Position numbers and translations under genes: made by a program. Below, piece after piece: positions 32,964 to 42,975 of a DNA stretch of 64,000 nucleotides (positions within the stretch are counted from its first letter, which is position 1; the number at the start of each line of letters is the position of its first letter). Source of the DNA: Eleusine coracana subsp. coracana (taxonomy: Eukaryota > Streptophyta > Magnoliopsida > Poales > Poaceae); contig CM064424.1 of assembly GCA_032690845.1 (NCBI GenBank), positions 47,133,511 to 47,197,510 of the forward strand. Reading direction: 5' to 3'. The notes beneath the pieces are model-generated. The model ran no database searches. It worked only from the letters and a program-made list of their open reading frames with translations, and was not told the DNA's origin.

Positions 32964-34049
32964 AGTACTAAAATGAGAACATGTCCTTTATTGTAAAAAA
33001 AAATACTATGACCTTTTTCTCAGGATGGACGTCCAGGAGCCATATGATCTACTCCCTCCATCCCACTTTAGTACTTTACTTGTCTAGATTCATAAAATAT
33101 TTAATAAAAGACAATTTATTTAGTTTAAAGAATGTTTAATAAATCTTGTTATGACAAGTAATTTAGGAGAGAGGGAGTACTAACCACCTCTATGTTGCAT
33201 GTTACTAGGGAAGACTTCGATGTCAACATGCATGTGCCAGCAGTCCTTTGAAGTTCCACCCTGACAAGTACCCCTGCTGCCTACCAACTCACAACTACAC
33301 ATGCACACATATTCCCCAAGTCAGAGATTCATATATGATTCGTCCAGTGGTCTATACTATGCTGTGCAGCCAACCTTTAGTTTGGCCTATCTTTTTTCTA
33401 TCAAGATGGTACCGGCGAAAATGATATGAGATGTAATGAAGAAACGTGCTGGGAACAAGACAGCTGTTGGTTCTAGGTCTGCCTTGTGTGCGTCTCTGTT
33501 TCTAGAGATTGCTGTTGCTGGATGTTAGAGTAAGACAGTTCACATCTGATGAGCCACTTGCGGCTTCTCTGCCTTCCCTAGATACCAAATACACACAACT
33601 ATTTGTAGATGCACTATTTAAGATAAAATTTGGGCAGGGACGAATGGTGACTTGGCCAGTAGTGATGATTATGAAGAGATTTGCATTGTGCTGTGGATAG
33701 GTACAGAAGGCAGACCTAGAACCAAGAAGCATGATTAACCTGACTGGGAATGATGGCGTCGTATAGTTCTTCCGATCTCGTCTTGGATTCCCTTCTCGTG
33801 GAAAACATTGGATTCACGCACGCTTTGCATAAAAAGAAAAAGGAGAACAGAAAGCAAGGTAGCAAAGACAGAAGGTGTTGTTCACAACCAAAGAACACTT
33901 TCTTTGTCAGTAAATCGCAACTTCGATTCATCAAACACTAGCCGCCCGTCCTTCTTTCTGAAAGGAAAGCCCCGTTCTTCTTTTGTGCCAAAAATGCATT
34001 TAGTTTATTGAGAATGCAAACACGGCTGCGGGTCCTATATGGTGATAGT
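32964..34049. repeat. Diverged duplicate, copy B (partner 11529-12379)
   Basis: Same orientation and block order as copy A. It additionally contains a Stowaway MITE (33052-33177) and about 50 extra bases near 33581-33635, and lacks the micro-insertion of copy A. It lies about 700 bases upstream of the DUF1635 TATA box, while copy A lies downstream of the NLR. Confidence 0.85.
33052..33177. mobile_element. Stowaway MITE inside duplicate B
   Basis: The left end CTCCCTCCATCCCACTTTAG and right end, complement CTCCCTCTCTCCTAAATTAC, are flanked by TA at 33050-33051 and 33178-33179. It is 126 bp. The aligned position in copy A (cttatctaaccaacc near 11610) is empty. Confidence 0.85.
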
Positions 34050-34738
34050 AGCAGGTTTTATATAGATGTGGAACTCATCAATTCTTGAGGACCTATACTA
34101 GTCTTATATATGGTCGTCCTACTCATGTTTCCTTTATACTGTATATGCAGGAACAATAATCCATCCAGTGGAAACTAATAGCTATGTGTAATCTGTGCCA
34201 ACAGAATTTTGGGCACCCGACTAATAATGGATATAGGAAAATTTATGAAAAAACATTCAGTGTGCTCTTCAATTGCTAAGTTCAAGTTCACTTTAAGAAT
34301 GTGCCTGATTTTATATAGTTTGCAAATGATACAGATATCAGTTTTGACCTTAGACTAATTTTAGATGCGGTTATGGATTGAAACAGTAAGCAAAAGTACA
34401 ATCAGGCCTTGTAAACTGACTAATTTACAAAAAAAAGAAAGCACCTTCATGAACAATAAGTACCAGCGGACACAAGAACATCGGCAATTCTTTCATCGTC
34501 CAAACAAAATAAAAAAGACATATATACCTATAGTATTTTCCTTGTTACATTTTCTTTATGCGGTCAATAACTCATTTTATGATAAATGCATATACATGAA
34601 TAATACAACAGTAATGTGATAGTTAATAGGGCTCCATTACTAATTAACCCATTATTTAGTTTCCTTGTCACAATAACCCAACATCCACGCCAATCGCCAA
34701 CAGAGAACCACCTAGAAAAACAGAATAGGATCTCCTCC
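34050..34738. other. Upstream region of the DUF1635 gene
   Basis: About 690 AT-rich bases between duplicate B and the TATA box. No transposon end was recognised. It is the likely promoter region, but no individual cis-element can be assigned with confidence. Confidence 0.4.
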
Positions 34739-34746
34739 TATATATA
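34739..34746 (+). promoter_or_regulatory. TATA box of the DUF1635 gene
   Basis: TATATATA followed by cccaccacatcac, 141 bases upstream of the chosen ATG. A start about 30 bases on would give a leader of roughly 115 bases containing a gctcgt repeat just before the start codon (34861-34880). Confidence 0.6.
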
Positions 34747-34886
34747 CCCACCACATCACAAAGCCCTTTGCCATCGTCTCACTATAGTTTCCCTCTGTAA
34801 ACCCAGAACCCAGCACCAAGACAAGACGAGACAGCAGAGCACAGCAAAAGCACAAGCGCGTGCTCGTGCTCGTGCTCGTGCAGGGG

Positions 34887-35636
34887 ATGGAGGACCACGG
34901 CGGCGACCACCACCATCCCCCTGCAGTAGCCACGCTCGCTTACGCGTGGGACCACTACCAGCCCGACGAGCACGCCGGCGACGACCAGCAGCAGCAGCTG
35001 GTGGACTGCTTCGCCTTCTCATCATCGCCCTCGGAGCTCCGGCGCGCGCTGGTCCGCTCGCTGGCCGAGCTCGACGCGGCGCGCGCCGCGCACCAGGCCG
35101 AGCTCCGGCGCGTGGAGTCCGAGGCCGCCCGGCTCGCGGCGCTCGTGGCCTCCGCCGCCGCCGAGCGCGACGAGCTCCGACGGCACTGCCACTCCCTCCT
35201 CCTCCTCCTCCAACATCATCATCAGCCCCAAGAAGCGCCGCCGCCGCCGCTGATCCGCGCCGGAGACGATGTCCAGGCTCGTGGAATCATCATGGATGAC
35301 GACTCAACGGAGACGGAGCTGGAGACGGCGCTGGCGCGGCGGTTGCCGGAGAAGGGGCGGCTGGTGGAGGCGGTGGTGTCGGCCGGCCCGCTCCTGCAGA
35401 CGCTGCTCCTCGCCGGCCCGCTACCGCGGTGGCGCCACCCGCCGCCGCCCGCGCCGGCCGACATCCCGCCGTTCAACCCCGGCCGCCTCAGCAGAAGCCC
35501 AATCAAGACCGACTCCTTCTCGTCGGCGTCAGCGGGGTCGTCGTCGCCGGAGAGCAACTGCAGCGGTGGGGCCCCACCGCCATTGCCGCAGCAGCAGCCT
35601 CTCCCGCCGTTTCACATGAGCCCCTTCTGCATGTAG
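34887..35636 (+). CDS. DUF1635-family protein, single exon, 249 aa
   Basis: Function is unknown; the family is plant-specific and uncharacterised. The N-terminal TLAYAWDHY (16-24) is a family hallmark. An Ala/Leu/Arg-rich amphipathic coiled coil runs from about 48 to 108 (SELRRALVRSLAELDAAR ... AAERDELRRHCHSLL). The conserved C-terminal block is LPEKGRLVEAV (153-163) and GPLLQTLLLAGPLPRWRHPP (167-186), followed by a Ser/Pro-rich tail. The start is the ATG at 34887 in gggATGG. An in-frame ATG at 34860 lies in the gctcgt leader repeat and would add MLVLVLVQG, which looks like leader. No signal peptide or membrane segment. The gene is strongly GC-rich, as many grass genes are. Unlike the neighbouring ORFs it is intact and has a plausible promoter. 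Confidence 0.85.
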   Translation: MEDHGGDHHHPPAVATLAYAWDHYQPDEHAGDDQQQQLVDCFAFSSSPSELRRALVRSLAELDAARAAHQAELRRVESEAARLAALVASAAAERDELRRHCHSLLLLLQHHHQPQEAPPPPLIRAGDDVQARGIIMDDDSTETELETALARRLPEKGRLVEAVVSAGPLLQTLLLAGPLPRWRHPPPPAPADIPPFNPGRLSRSPIKTDSFSSASAGSSSPESNCSGGAPPPLPQQQPLPPFHMSPFCM

Positions 35637-36333
35637 CTGCTCTCTTGCTTAATTAATTATTATCATATCAGGTTTCAGGAGGGAATTGATCGATCCAGGG
35701 GCTCAGTTAATTTGTCATTAGTGCTAGTTTAATAATAATACTATTATTATAAGATGATCATTATTGCTACTTGTATGGTCGATCCATTTGTGCCACATGT
35801 CATGTAATGGACAAGGTCCATACTAAGTCTAAAGTCGACAGTGTCCCTGCTTAGCTTGTGTTCATCCAATTAAGGTTGATTCTAGTTAGTGCGTTTGCCT
35901 GGTTTGTCTTCTGAAAAGTAGAAAAAAAAGGAGAACCAGCAGAGAAATACTACCATGACATTGGTCACACGGGCGAAGTGCACTGACACTCCAGATTGTA
36001 GCGATTCATGTCCATTCAGTGGCACTCAAATTTCGCAGCGGTGGAACGAATTCCTCTACTTTAGGTGGTAAAGGTACTCGAGTAACAGTAAAATGAGTGT
36101 GGTTAAATAGTGACCGTGACTTTACTATAGCTGAAACCATGCAAGTATGCAACGAAACCACTGTCCATTTTTACTGTAGCAAACTTTTGTGCGGAATTAC
36201 TGTTGTATTTTGTCTGCTCCTTTCTTTCCTGATCTAAGGGTACAAAATAGGGGTAAAGTTACACCTAAAGCTTCACCACTCACTGTGCATATAGTGTAGC
36301 TACAAGGCGTCACTTTTAATTTCTGTCTGTACA
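35637..36333. other. 3' flank of the DUF1635 gene
   Basis: It contains the expected 3' UTR, with AATAATAATA-type AT-rich runs near 35730-35750 that could serve in polyadenylation. Nothing else is recognised up to the LINE at 36334. Confidence 0.4.
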
Positions 36334-36835
36334 TTTTTTTTCAAGTAATTCGGAGAGGGAAGGGAGGATCCCCACCTCTTTCTCTATTGATTCAATCAAG
36401 AGAGTATAATAAAGGTACAAGGTCCAAGTACATGGATACGCTCGGCATACCGAGGAGAGATTACACGGGGGATACATAATCACGACATTGGCACATGTCG
36501 GCAATGTCGGCGCATGTAGTGCTGTAATGATGCCTTCATAAGTCGATGTCATGGATGACTACTCGCAAAGTCTGCACAAGGTTGTGATCTTCGGAGCGGA
36601 AGATGAGGTTGTTTCTTGCATTCCAAATTCACCACATCAGGATGAGTAGAACGTCCAGCCACATAGATTGAGGAAGGTTATGTGGATGATCAGCGTCCCA
36701 CTGAGAGTGGATGGCTACATGGTAGAAGCTGATTCCAAGGCAGCTCCAGATCGCAGCAGCCGGCGGACAAGTTACAAAGAGGTGTTCTGTAGTTTCAGCG
36801 GTGTCTGAGCAGTGTTCACACTTCGACGCTTATTC
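36334..36835 (-). mobile_element. 5'-truncated LINE 3' end (zf-RVT), minus strand
   Basis: A poly(T) at 36334-36341 marks the 3' tail of a minus-strand insertion. The complement of about 36830-36550 reads CEHCSDTAETTEHLFVTCPP, then MWLDVLLILMW, a stop, IWNARNNLIF. This is the zf-RVT domain and C-terminus of a plant LINE ORF2, with at least one nonsense codon. No convincing target duplication was found. Confidence 0.75.
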
Positions 36836-37337
36836 TTGAATGAGGATCTTGTGAAGAAAATTCGCTCATGTGCTGAGACGGTTTGCACAGAGGAGCTAAA
36901 CAAAGAACTTAACTTTAGTAGGAAGCCTAGAACAAAGATGGGAGGCCTGATGATTACAAGTAACTACTTTAAGGTGGTGTATCTGGTTAATTTAGTTATT
37001 GCTGTTGAAGTAAATAATCATACTACATGTTGAATAACGCAATGTAGGCTGCATCCTTCTCCGAGAGGGATGTTGTGCCACGCGGGATTGCTAGATGAGC
37101 AGTTTGTAGGATGTAAAAGAAAAAACATGCCACATTTATCTTTGTGTATGGTTCATTTGACCACTACACTGCATTTTAACAAGTCCGTATTCTGTTTATA
37201 TATGATTGTTTTGTTTGGACATGCTAACGAATGAAAGGAGAGGATGTTTACCGTTTGGTTACAATTTGCAAACATTGGTGGACCATGATGGCAGTAAGGT
37301 ATCTAAATTACATCAAAAGTAATATATTCAACCACAA
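36836..37337. other. Non-coding DNA, nothing recognised
   Basis: A 73-codon frame begins at 36812 but has no domain and overlaps the LINE edge. The remaining sequence is AT-rich without repeat ends. Confidence 0.4.
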
Positions 37338-37357
37338 AGATGTGTAGCTTAAAGAAA

Positions 37358-37654
37358 ACAACTCAACCTGCGGGGGTAATACAAACCCCGTGCTTTTTTT
37401 AACAAGAGAAAATCTTTTCACACAGGTCGAGAAAACCTCCGAACCCCTGTCTCACCCTTACATAGCGGCACTGTAACCCGTATAAGACGATCACGACCTG
37501 GACCGGACCTTAGACATGTGCTTTGACGTGATGATAAGCGAAAGAATTTTTTTTATTTTAGCTCGTAAATTCGCTCCCACTAGGAGTCGAACCCGGAAAT
37601 TTAGAGGTGCTACTAAGTCACCTTAACCACTAGGCTAAAGGACCGTTCGCACAT
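37358..37654 (-). mobile_element. tRNA-derived SINE, minus strand, with target duplication
   Basis: On the minus strand it has an A-box (tagcctagtggttaaggtg) and a B-box (gggttcgactcc) near 37640-37580. A tRNA-unrelated body follows and ends near cttgttaaaaaaagcacggg. Flanks agatgtgtagcttaaagaaa (37338-37357) and agatatgcagcttaaagaaa (37655-37674) match at 18 of 20 bases, which fixes the boundaries well. Confidence 0.8.
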
Positions 37655-37812
37655 AGATATGCAGCTTAAAGAAACACTGTAAAAAGTCAAAATGTAGTTT
37701 ATGAACCCTTGTCACGGTGACAAGTTTATTATCTGAACCGTTGGCATAATCTGGTCACCTGCTCCAAGCTCCATCCCCCATGCTGAAGCTCATCATTTGA
37801 ATCTTGGTTTAG

Positions 37813-38416
37813 CACTCCAGGGCAGGGTACTCATGGCAGACAAATTAATCAAACCAAACTGGCCCTGTAATGAATTGTGCGAATTGTGCAATCAAGATAT
37901 TGAAATGGCACAACACCTTTTCCTTCGATGCAGCTATGCAAAACAGGTATGGTATGAAATCTATGGATGGGAGGTGACAGAAAATGAAGGAGCACAAAAT
38001 CTCAGAGACTGGTGGGAAGCTAAATTAAGAGCAAAACCTGCCAAGAAACAACAACGGATCGTAACAATAGTCATATACACTATATGGAACATTTGGAAGG
38101 AGAGAAACCAAATAATCTTTCAAAACCAATCGGCGCAGCCAACACAAGTTGTTGTAAAAATCAGGCAGGAAATTAGACTCCGGGACATGGCGATGACACG
38201 AGGTGCAGAACATGAAGAAAATGGAGCAGCCAATATCTCTGAAGACGATGTGGCATAGACTAGTTTCACTAGAGCTTGGTAATGGAAAGGTGCATGATGT
38301 CAATGATGTAATCATCAATAATGTGGTTATGTAAACTCTATGTATTTGTACTGCTCTGCTTCCCTCTAAAATGAAAGAGAAGTGCTTTTGCTCATTTTTC
38401 AAAAATAAAAATAAAA
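37813..38416 (+). mobile_element. 5'-truncated LINE with 13-bp target duplication
   Basis: It is bounded by aatcttggtttag at 37800-37812 and 38417-38429, exact. The 604-bp insert encodes part of zf-RVT (GRVLMADKLIKPNWPCNELC, CELCNQDIEMAQHLFLRC) and the ORF2 tail to the stop at 38256-38258. A 3' UTR ending in aaaaataaaaataaaaa follows. The open frame of the truncated end is uninterrupted from the insertion point, so this copy is probably fairly young. Confidence 0.88.
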
Positions 38417-38429
38417 AATCTTGGTTTAG

Positions 38430-40803
38430 AGCGAGAATATTGAGGGATGCTACATCAGCTTGACATGATTTCTTTATAATAACCTAAGGATAATAGAGGA
38501 TCTTTTGAACGAATACGGCTGCCTGCAAATCGAGAAGAAAAATCACTGAAATACTGAAGTAAGTCGAATACACCTCTAGCAGGAGACACCTTTAATACAG
38601 TCACAACTGGGATCTGAGTGGAATAATGGCAGCACCTGATTGAGCTTTGGGACCCAGCTTCTGTCTTACACTGCCTGATCAGTTCAATGCTCATACAGGC
38701 TTTGCCGCCTTTTTGTCAGGCTAAAAGCCGGATCACCATGCATTTTCTGACAGGTGTGGACCTACGGGGGAGAGGGGGCCACTAACGTAACACTGCCACG
38801 GATCTCAAGTGGTGTACAATGTTCAAAGTTCAAACAGAAGTAAGACATCTCAGTGGTTCGATAATAGGAGAGGAACACAAGTATCAGACATTTCTCCGAT
38901 GAATTCAAGCTGCTTCCATATTAATGATTCTGCAAGAATTACCACATTCAAATAAGGTAACGTTGATTTAGGATCTTCACATGACATATGTAGATCAACC
39001 ACGAGTAAATATGGCAACGGGATCGAGAGTTCGGCATGGAAAGTGTAACAAAATGAACTCCACTAGTTGCACCAATCACATGGGCATGTTCTAGAGATAT
39101 GGCGGCAGCACATACAAAGATGATTCACACGTCTTCTGGAATACAGGCCAAAAGTATAAAGTGTAGGTGTATCTACATATGGAGTATATCTTTTTGATGT
39201 AGTCCTGGACTTTGCTACGGCTCCACCCATTGTGCAGCACATGCACGCGGTGCATGCTCTGTTTCTCCAAGATACCTTTGAATATCATAGGATAAACCTC
39301 TATAGGCGCATTACAGCTCTTCCAATTTTTTCTTATACAAAAGAAGAAAAAGAACACCTCATCCATACACGGCTCTATCTGAATGTGTTAATAAATATAT
39401 CACTTGATTACCAAAAAATTAAGTTGCCCCAATATATTCTGATATGAAGAATTAAAGTCGATTAAAATGGAGAGCAGTAGCGTGCTAGTGATGGCAATAT
39501 AAATTGTTCAAGAAATCACAATTTATTAGAGAACGCATACAATATGTTGAAGCCAACGATGAAATTACTGGATACAGAATTCTTGACATTGACGGTGTGT
39601 TATAATAGACCCCATGGTCCAAAATGCAATTGAAATCAATAGATGAATATCAAGTGTCATCCAAGATTCTCTCTTGCCATGGAATGCCAATGCTACGCAC
39701 ATATGGAGTGATTGATGGGTAGTTAACATTGAACCATCACATAGTTGTTTCCCACAAACAATATATGCAAATACCGCGTGATGGATGCACTACTATCGAC
39801 ACGTACACCCTACACTATTGGTGGTCTTCAAATTAATTATTTTTATGTGATTCATAATATCACACTTTCAATACCGGCAAAGTGGTTGATGCACAACTCA
39901 TATCTCATATCTTACAGGACCACAAGGTCACTATATATTTGTAGTGCTCGGATTAAGCTTACCCTTACTTTCCCTTAAAAACCACATGTAAGGGGACAAC
40001 CATGGCACTATGCTCCAAATGGTGTCATAGGTGTCATGTGAGTAGCAACACTCCACATGCATGCCATGGCTGCTCCATCCTGCACAATGCACATTGAACT
40101 ACCATCCCCTCCATCTTCCCTTAGCTTCTTTTGGATTGGTCCAAGCAACAAGAGAGGATAATGCTACACTTACAAACAATTTGTATACACAAATGAGCCT
40201 CTTTTAGATTTAACTTTCTTGCATAACTGTTCATAAAACACTGTTTTCCATCACATCCTAGATCGAATAAGGGGAAACAGAATGGTGAGGAATTGACCGC
40301 TGATGCCCTAGCTCCATAGGTAGCCATGAGAGCTACTCTGGCTTTTCTAAAAGAAGGAAGAGGAGATATAATAAGCAGTACAGTACTAGTATAAATCTTT
40401 CAATCATAGGAGCGGAGGCTGCATAATTTTATACACTAGGCACTCCTTTCTGTCTCAGCCTGCAATCACTGCTTGCCTGTCTCCGTCCTTTGCTGCCCAA
40501 CTTTATCTTGAATTTCTGTGTATTTGTTTGCCATCAAAGAAAGCAAGATTTTGCAATCAATTGCTGAAGGACTACACCATTGTATGCATGGTTCGTGGAT
40601 GGGGTGGAGAGCATCATGTTAAGCATCTGAATATGTATTTAAAAAAACAAAATATAAACAGTGGGACGGATGCGAGAATGGACTTTATTAAAGCCTAGAG
40701 AGAGGTGCCCGCGTAAACAATATCTTCATTTTTTAAATAACAGAGTAAACATTGTAGTCTAAACTCGTTGTTTTATTTTATGAATGAGTTGTATTCAACT
40801 TTT
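38430..40803. other. 2.4 kb of non-coding DNA, nothing recognised
   Basis: Several short open frames on both strands lack domains, start context and splice signals. I could not pair any transposon ends. A low-copy intergenic segment is the simplest reading. Confidence 0.45.
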
Positions 40804-40823
40804 AAAGAACTAACATATGAGCT

Positions 40824-41017
40824 AGGGAAATCTTTGAATGGTTTTTCCATATCGTTTGTAAGGCGGGAGGCCAACTTAGCGGCTCACAGATGTGTCAAGG
40901 AGCCAACTGAGAGTGCTAGGTTGTTTTCAGTGGCCCATGCTGGCTTCGAGATCTTGTAACAAAAGATTGTAATCCTGCTGGAAATTAATATAGCTCTTAT
41001 GTTTTGTCTCAAAAAAA
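40824..41017 (+). mobile_element. 194-bp 5'-truncated LINE tail with 20-bp target duplication
   Basis: aaagaactaacatatgagct occurs at 40804-40823 and 41018-41037, exact (up to three A may be tail). The insert encodes an RNase H-like C-terminal tail, FSISFVRREANLAAHRCVKE, to a stop at 40957-40959, then a short 3' UTR and poly(A). The open frame starting at 40768 is a chance fusion of flank and insert. Confidence 0.85.
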
Positions 41018-41037
41018 AAAGAACTAACATATGAGCT

Positions 41038-41860
41038 TGCACTTCGCAAGTACATATAATTTGAAGGTTCTAAATATATTTTTCTCTGCAATTTACATTC
41101 CAAATTTACTCCGACTAATAGATATTCAGAGTATGGTGTTACGCTTGCATGTTTACCACCTCAATTTCCTGCTATAAAGATTGAAATTGCGTATGGTTGG
41201 GCATAGTATGATGCGAAAACGACTGATGTTTGTTTGGGGTGTGAAACATGGAGAAAAAAAGGTCTAACAGGCGTCCTGTCACGTACTGTCTTCTTGAAAA
41301 AAGAAGCACACCGTGTTGCCAGTGTCCAGTATAGCTGATTAGCAAAGACTGAGCTAGTAGGTAGCAAATTTTTCAATGAATCTATGAACGCCTCTAGACC
41401 AATACGTATGCACATCGATCCAAACTTCGTCCGTTTTCTTCTATGGGGCCTGGTTGTGTTTTTCTACGTAGATCATTATACAATGTAAGTTCATGCACTA
41501 GCTGACATAATAAAGTAGCTGCAAATTAGGTGTTGCCAAGATGAGTACAAGAATTTTAGATGCAGGTTTGGTGCAGTACAAAGTAGTGGTCTATATATGT
41601 TTATCCAGTCAATGGATCCCTGTATCTGGTTTCTAGGTAGACGAGGCCAAATAATCAAGACCGATGATGCGGACATGGTACCTACAAATACCCTAATCAC
41701 TGAGCAATAAACTAAATGGTTGTACTTGCCCGAAGTAACTAATAAATTTGCAAGAGTTGCTTCCCTCCATTTCCGAACAAATGTTAAACATGCTCATTGA
41801 TTTCAGTAAAGCAGCTGTTTCTTGAAGTTTAGAACCGGATATTTTAGATAATTCTGAAAA
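41038..41860. other. Non-coding DNA, nothing recognised
   Basis: AT-rich flank between the LINE tail and the CACTA element. No supported feature. Confidence 0.45.
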
Positions 41861-42099
41861 TTACACTACAATAAAGAGTTACTGTAGCAGTGGGCAAAAA
41901 ATGCCTGTAGCAGTGGGGACGGCTACCACCACTACGACTCCATAGCAAAAAAGAATACACAATAGCGGCGGCACAAGTTCGCTGCCACTACGAGAAATAC
42001 TATAGCGGCAGGCAGTAATATCGCCCATTGCTATAAATCAATTTAAAGAACAAAAACAAAGTCTAGATCTAGCGGCCCTGCTCCTTTGGACCCACCAGT

Positions 42100-42660
42100 G
42101 TGGCTGCCCCTCGGATCCATGTCAGAGAGTGGGAGCCGACCACGCGACGCTTGAGGTCGCCCCAATGGCTGTTGCCTACCGGCCCTGCCCGTGCCACCAT
42201 CGCCACTACCGGATCTGATCACGCCATGGACGAATCCGAGCTAGGTAGGGGCCGCCGCTAGGGGAAGGTGCCATGGCCACCATAACCGCCCAGGCGGGGA
42301 GGTCACACCGCTGTTGAGGAGGGTCTCCGTAGGGGGAGGATGCCATCGTAGGGGAAGGGGCATTGCCGCGGGGGCGGGGCACCTAGAGCTATCGCATGGA
42401 GGGGCTGCCACTCGGGATGGGGCTGCCCAAAGCCGCCACGGGGGGAGGGAGTCACCTGGAGCCGCCGTTGGGGAGGGTCCACCGTGAGGGAGGGGGTCGC
42501 TGCTTGGGGTGGGTCACCTAGAGCAACCGTCGGGGAGGGGGCCGCCATAAGGGAAGGGGTGCCGCTTGGGGTGGGGCCACCTGGAGCCGCCACGGGGGAG
42601 GGGATCGCCGCTCGGGGTGGGGTCACTGCTTAGGAGCATGGGGCCGTCAAGAGTTAATGA
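42100..42660. repeat. GC-rich imperfect tandem repeat inside the CACTA element
   Basis: Units of roughly 50-60 bp built from gagccgccacgggggaggg and gcttggggtggggccacctg are repeated with many substitutions. The minus-strand frame 42626-42303 reads Pro/Ala-rich low-complexity sequence and is not a credible protein. Confidence 0.65.
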
Positions 42661-42975
42661 AAGAGGGGAGGGAGGGGGCAGCTGGGTGGAGTGTTGGGAG
42701 TTAAGGTTTGAGGATAGCCTAATATTTATGGGAGAGAGTTAGGGTTTGGTTAGAGTTGAGCCAAACGAGCCTCAGTTTTTAGCGGTGAACCGTGTTGTAA
42801 ACTGTCCCTAAAAAATGATTTTTAGAGGCGGATGATAACATGGTCTGCCTCTATAAATAGATGTTGTTTATAGAGGCGGATCATGTTGACATTCACCTCT
42901 AAAAATTAATTTTTAAAGATGATTCACAACTTAGCCCGTCGCTAAAGATTATTTCACCTTTATAGTGGTGGAGTT

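Noticed and set aside
34616..35299. Arg/Ala-rich long frames overlapping the DUF1635 gene in other phases and on the other strand
   Set aside because: They are shadows of GC-rich coding sequence with low-complexity composition. Only the frame starting at 34887 has family motifs.
36812..37033. A 73-codon plus-strand frame
   Set aside because: It overlaps the edge of a minus-strand LINE, has no domain, and its start lies inside the LINE.
42303..42626. A Pro/Ala-rich protein on the minus strand
   Set aside because: The frame follows an imperfect GC-rich tandem repeat inside a CACTA element. The translation is low complexity and without family similarity.
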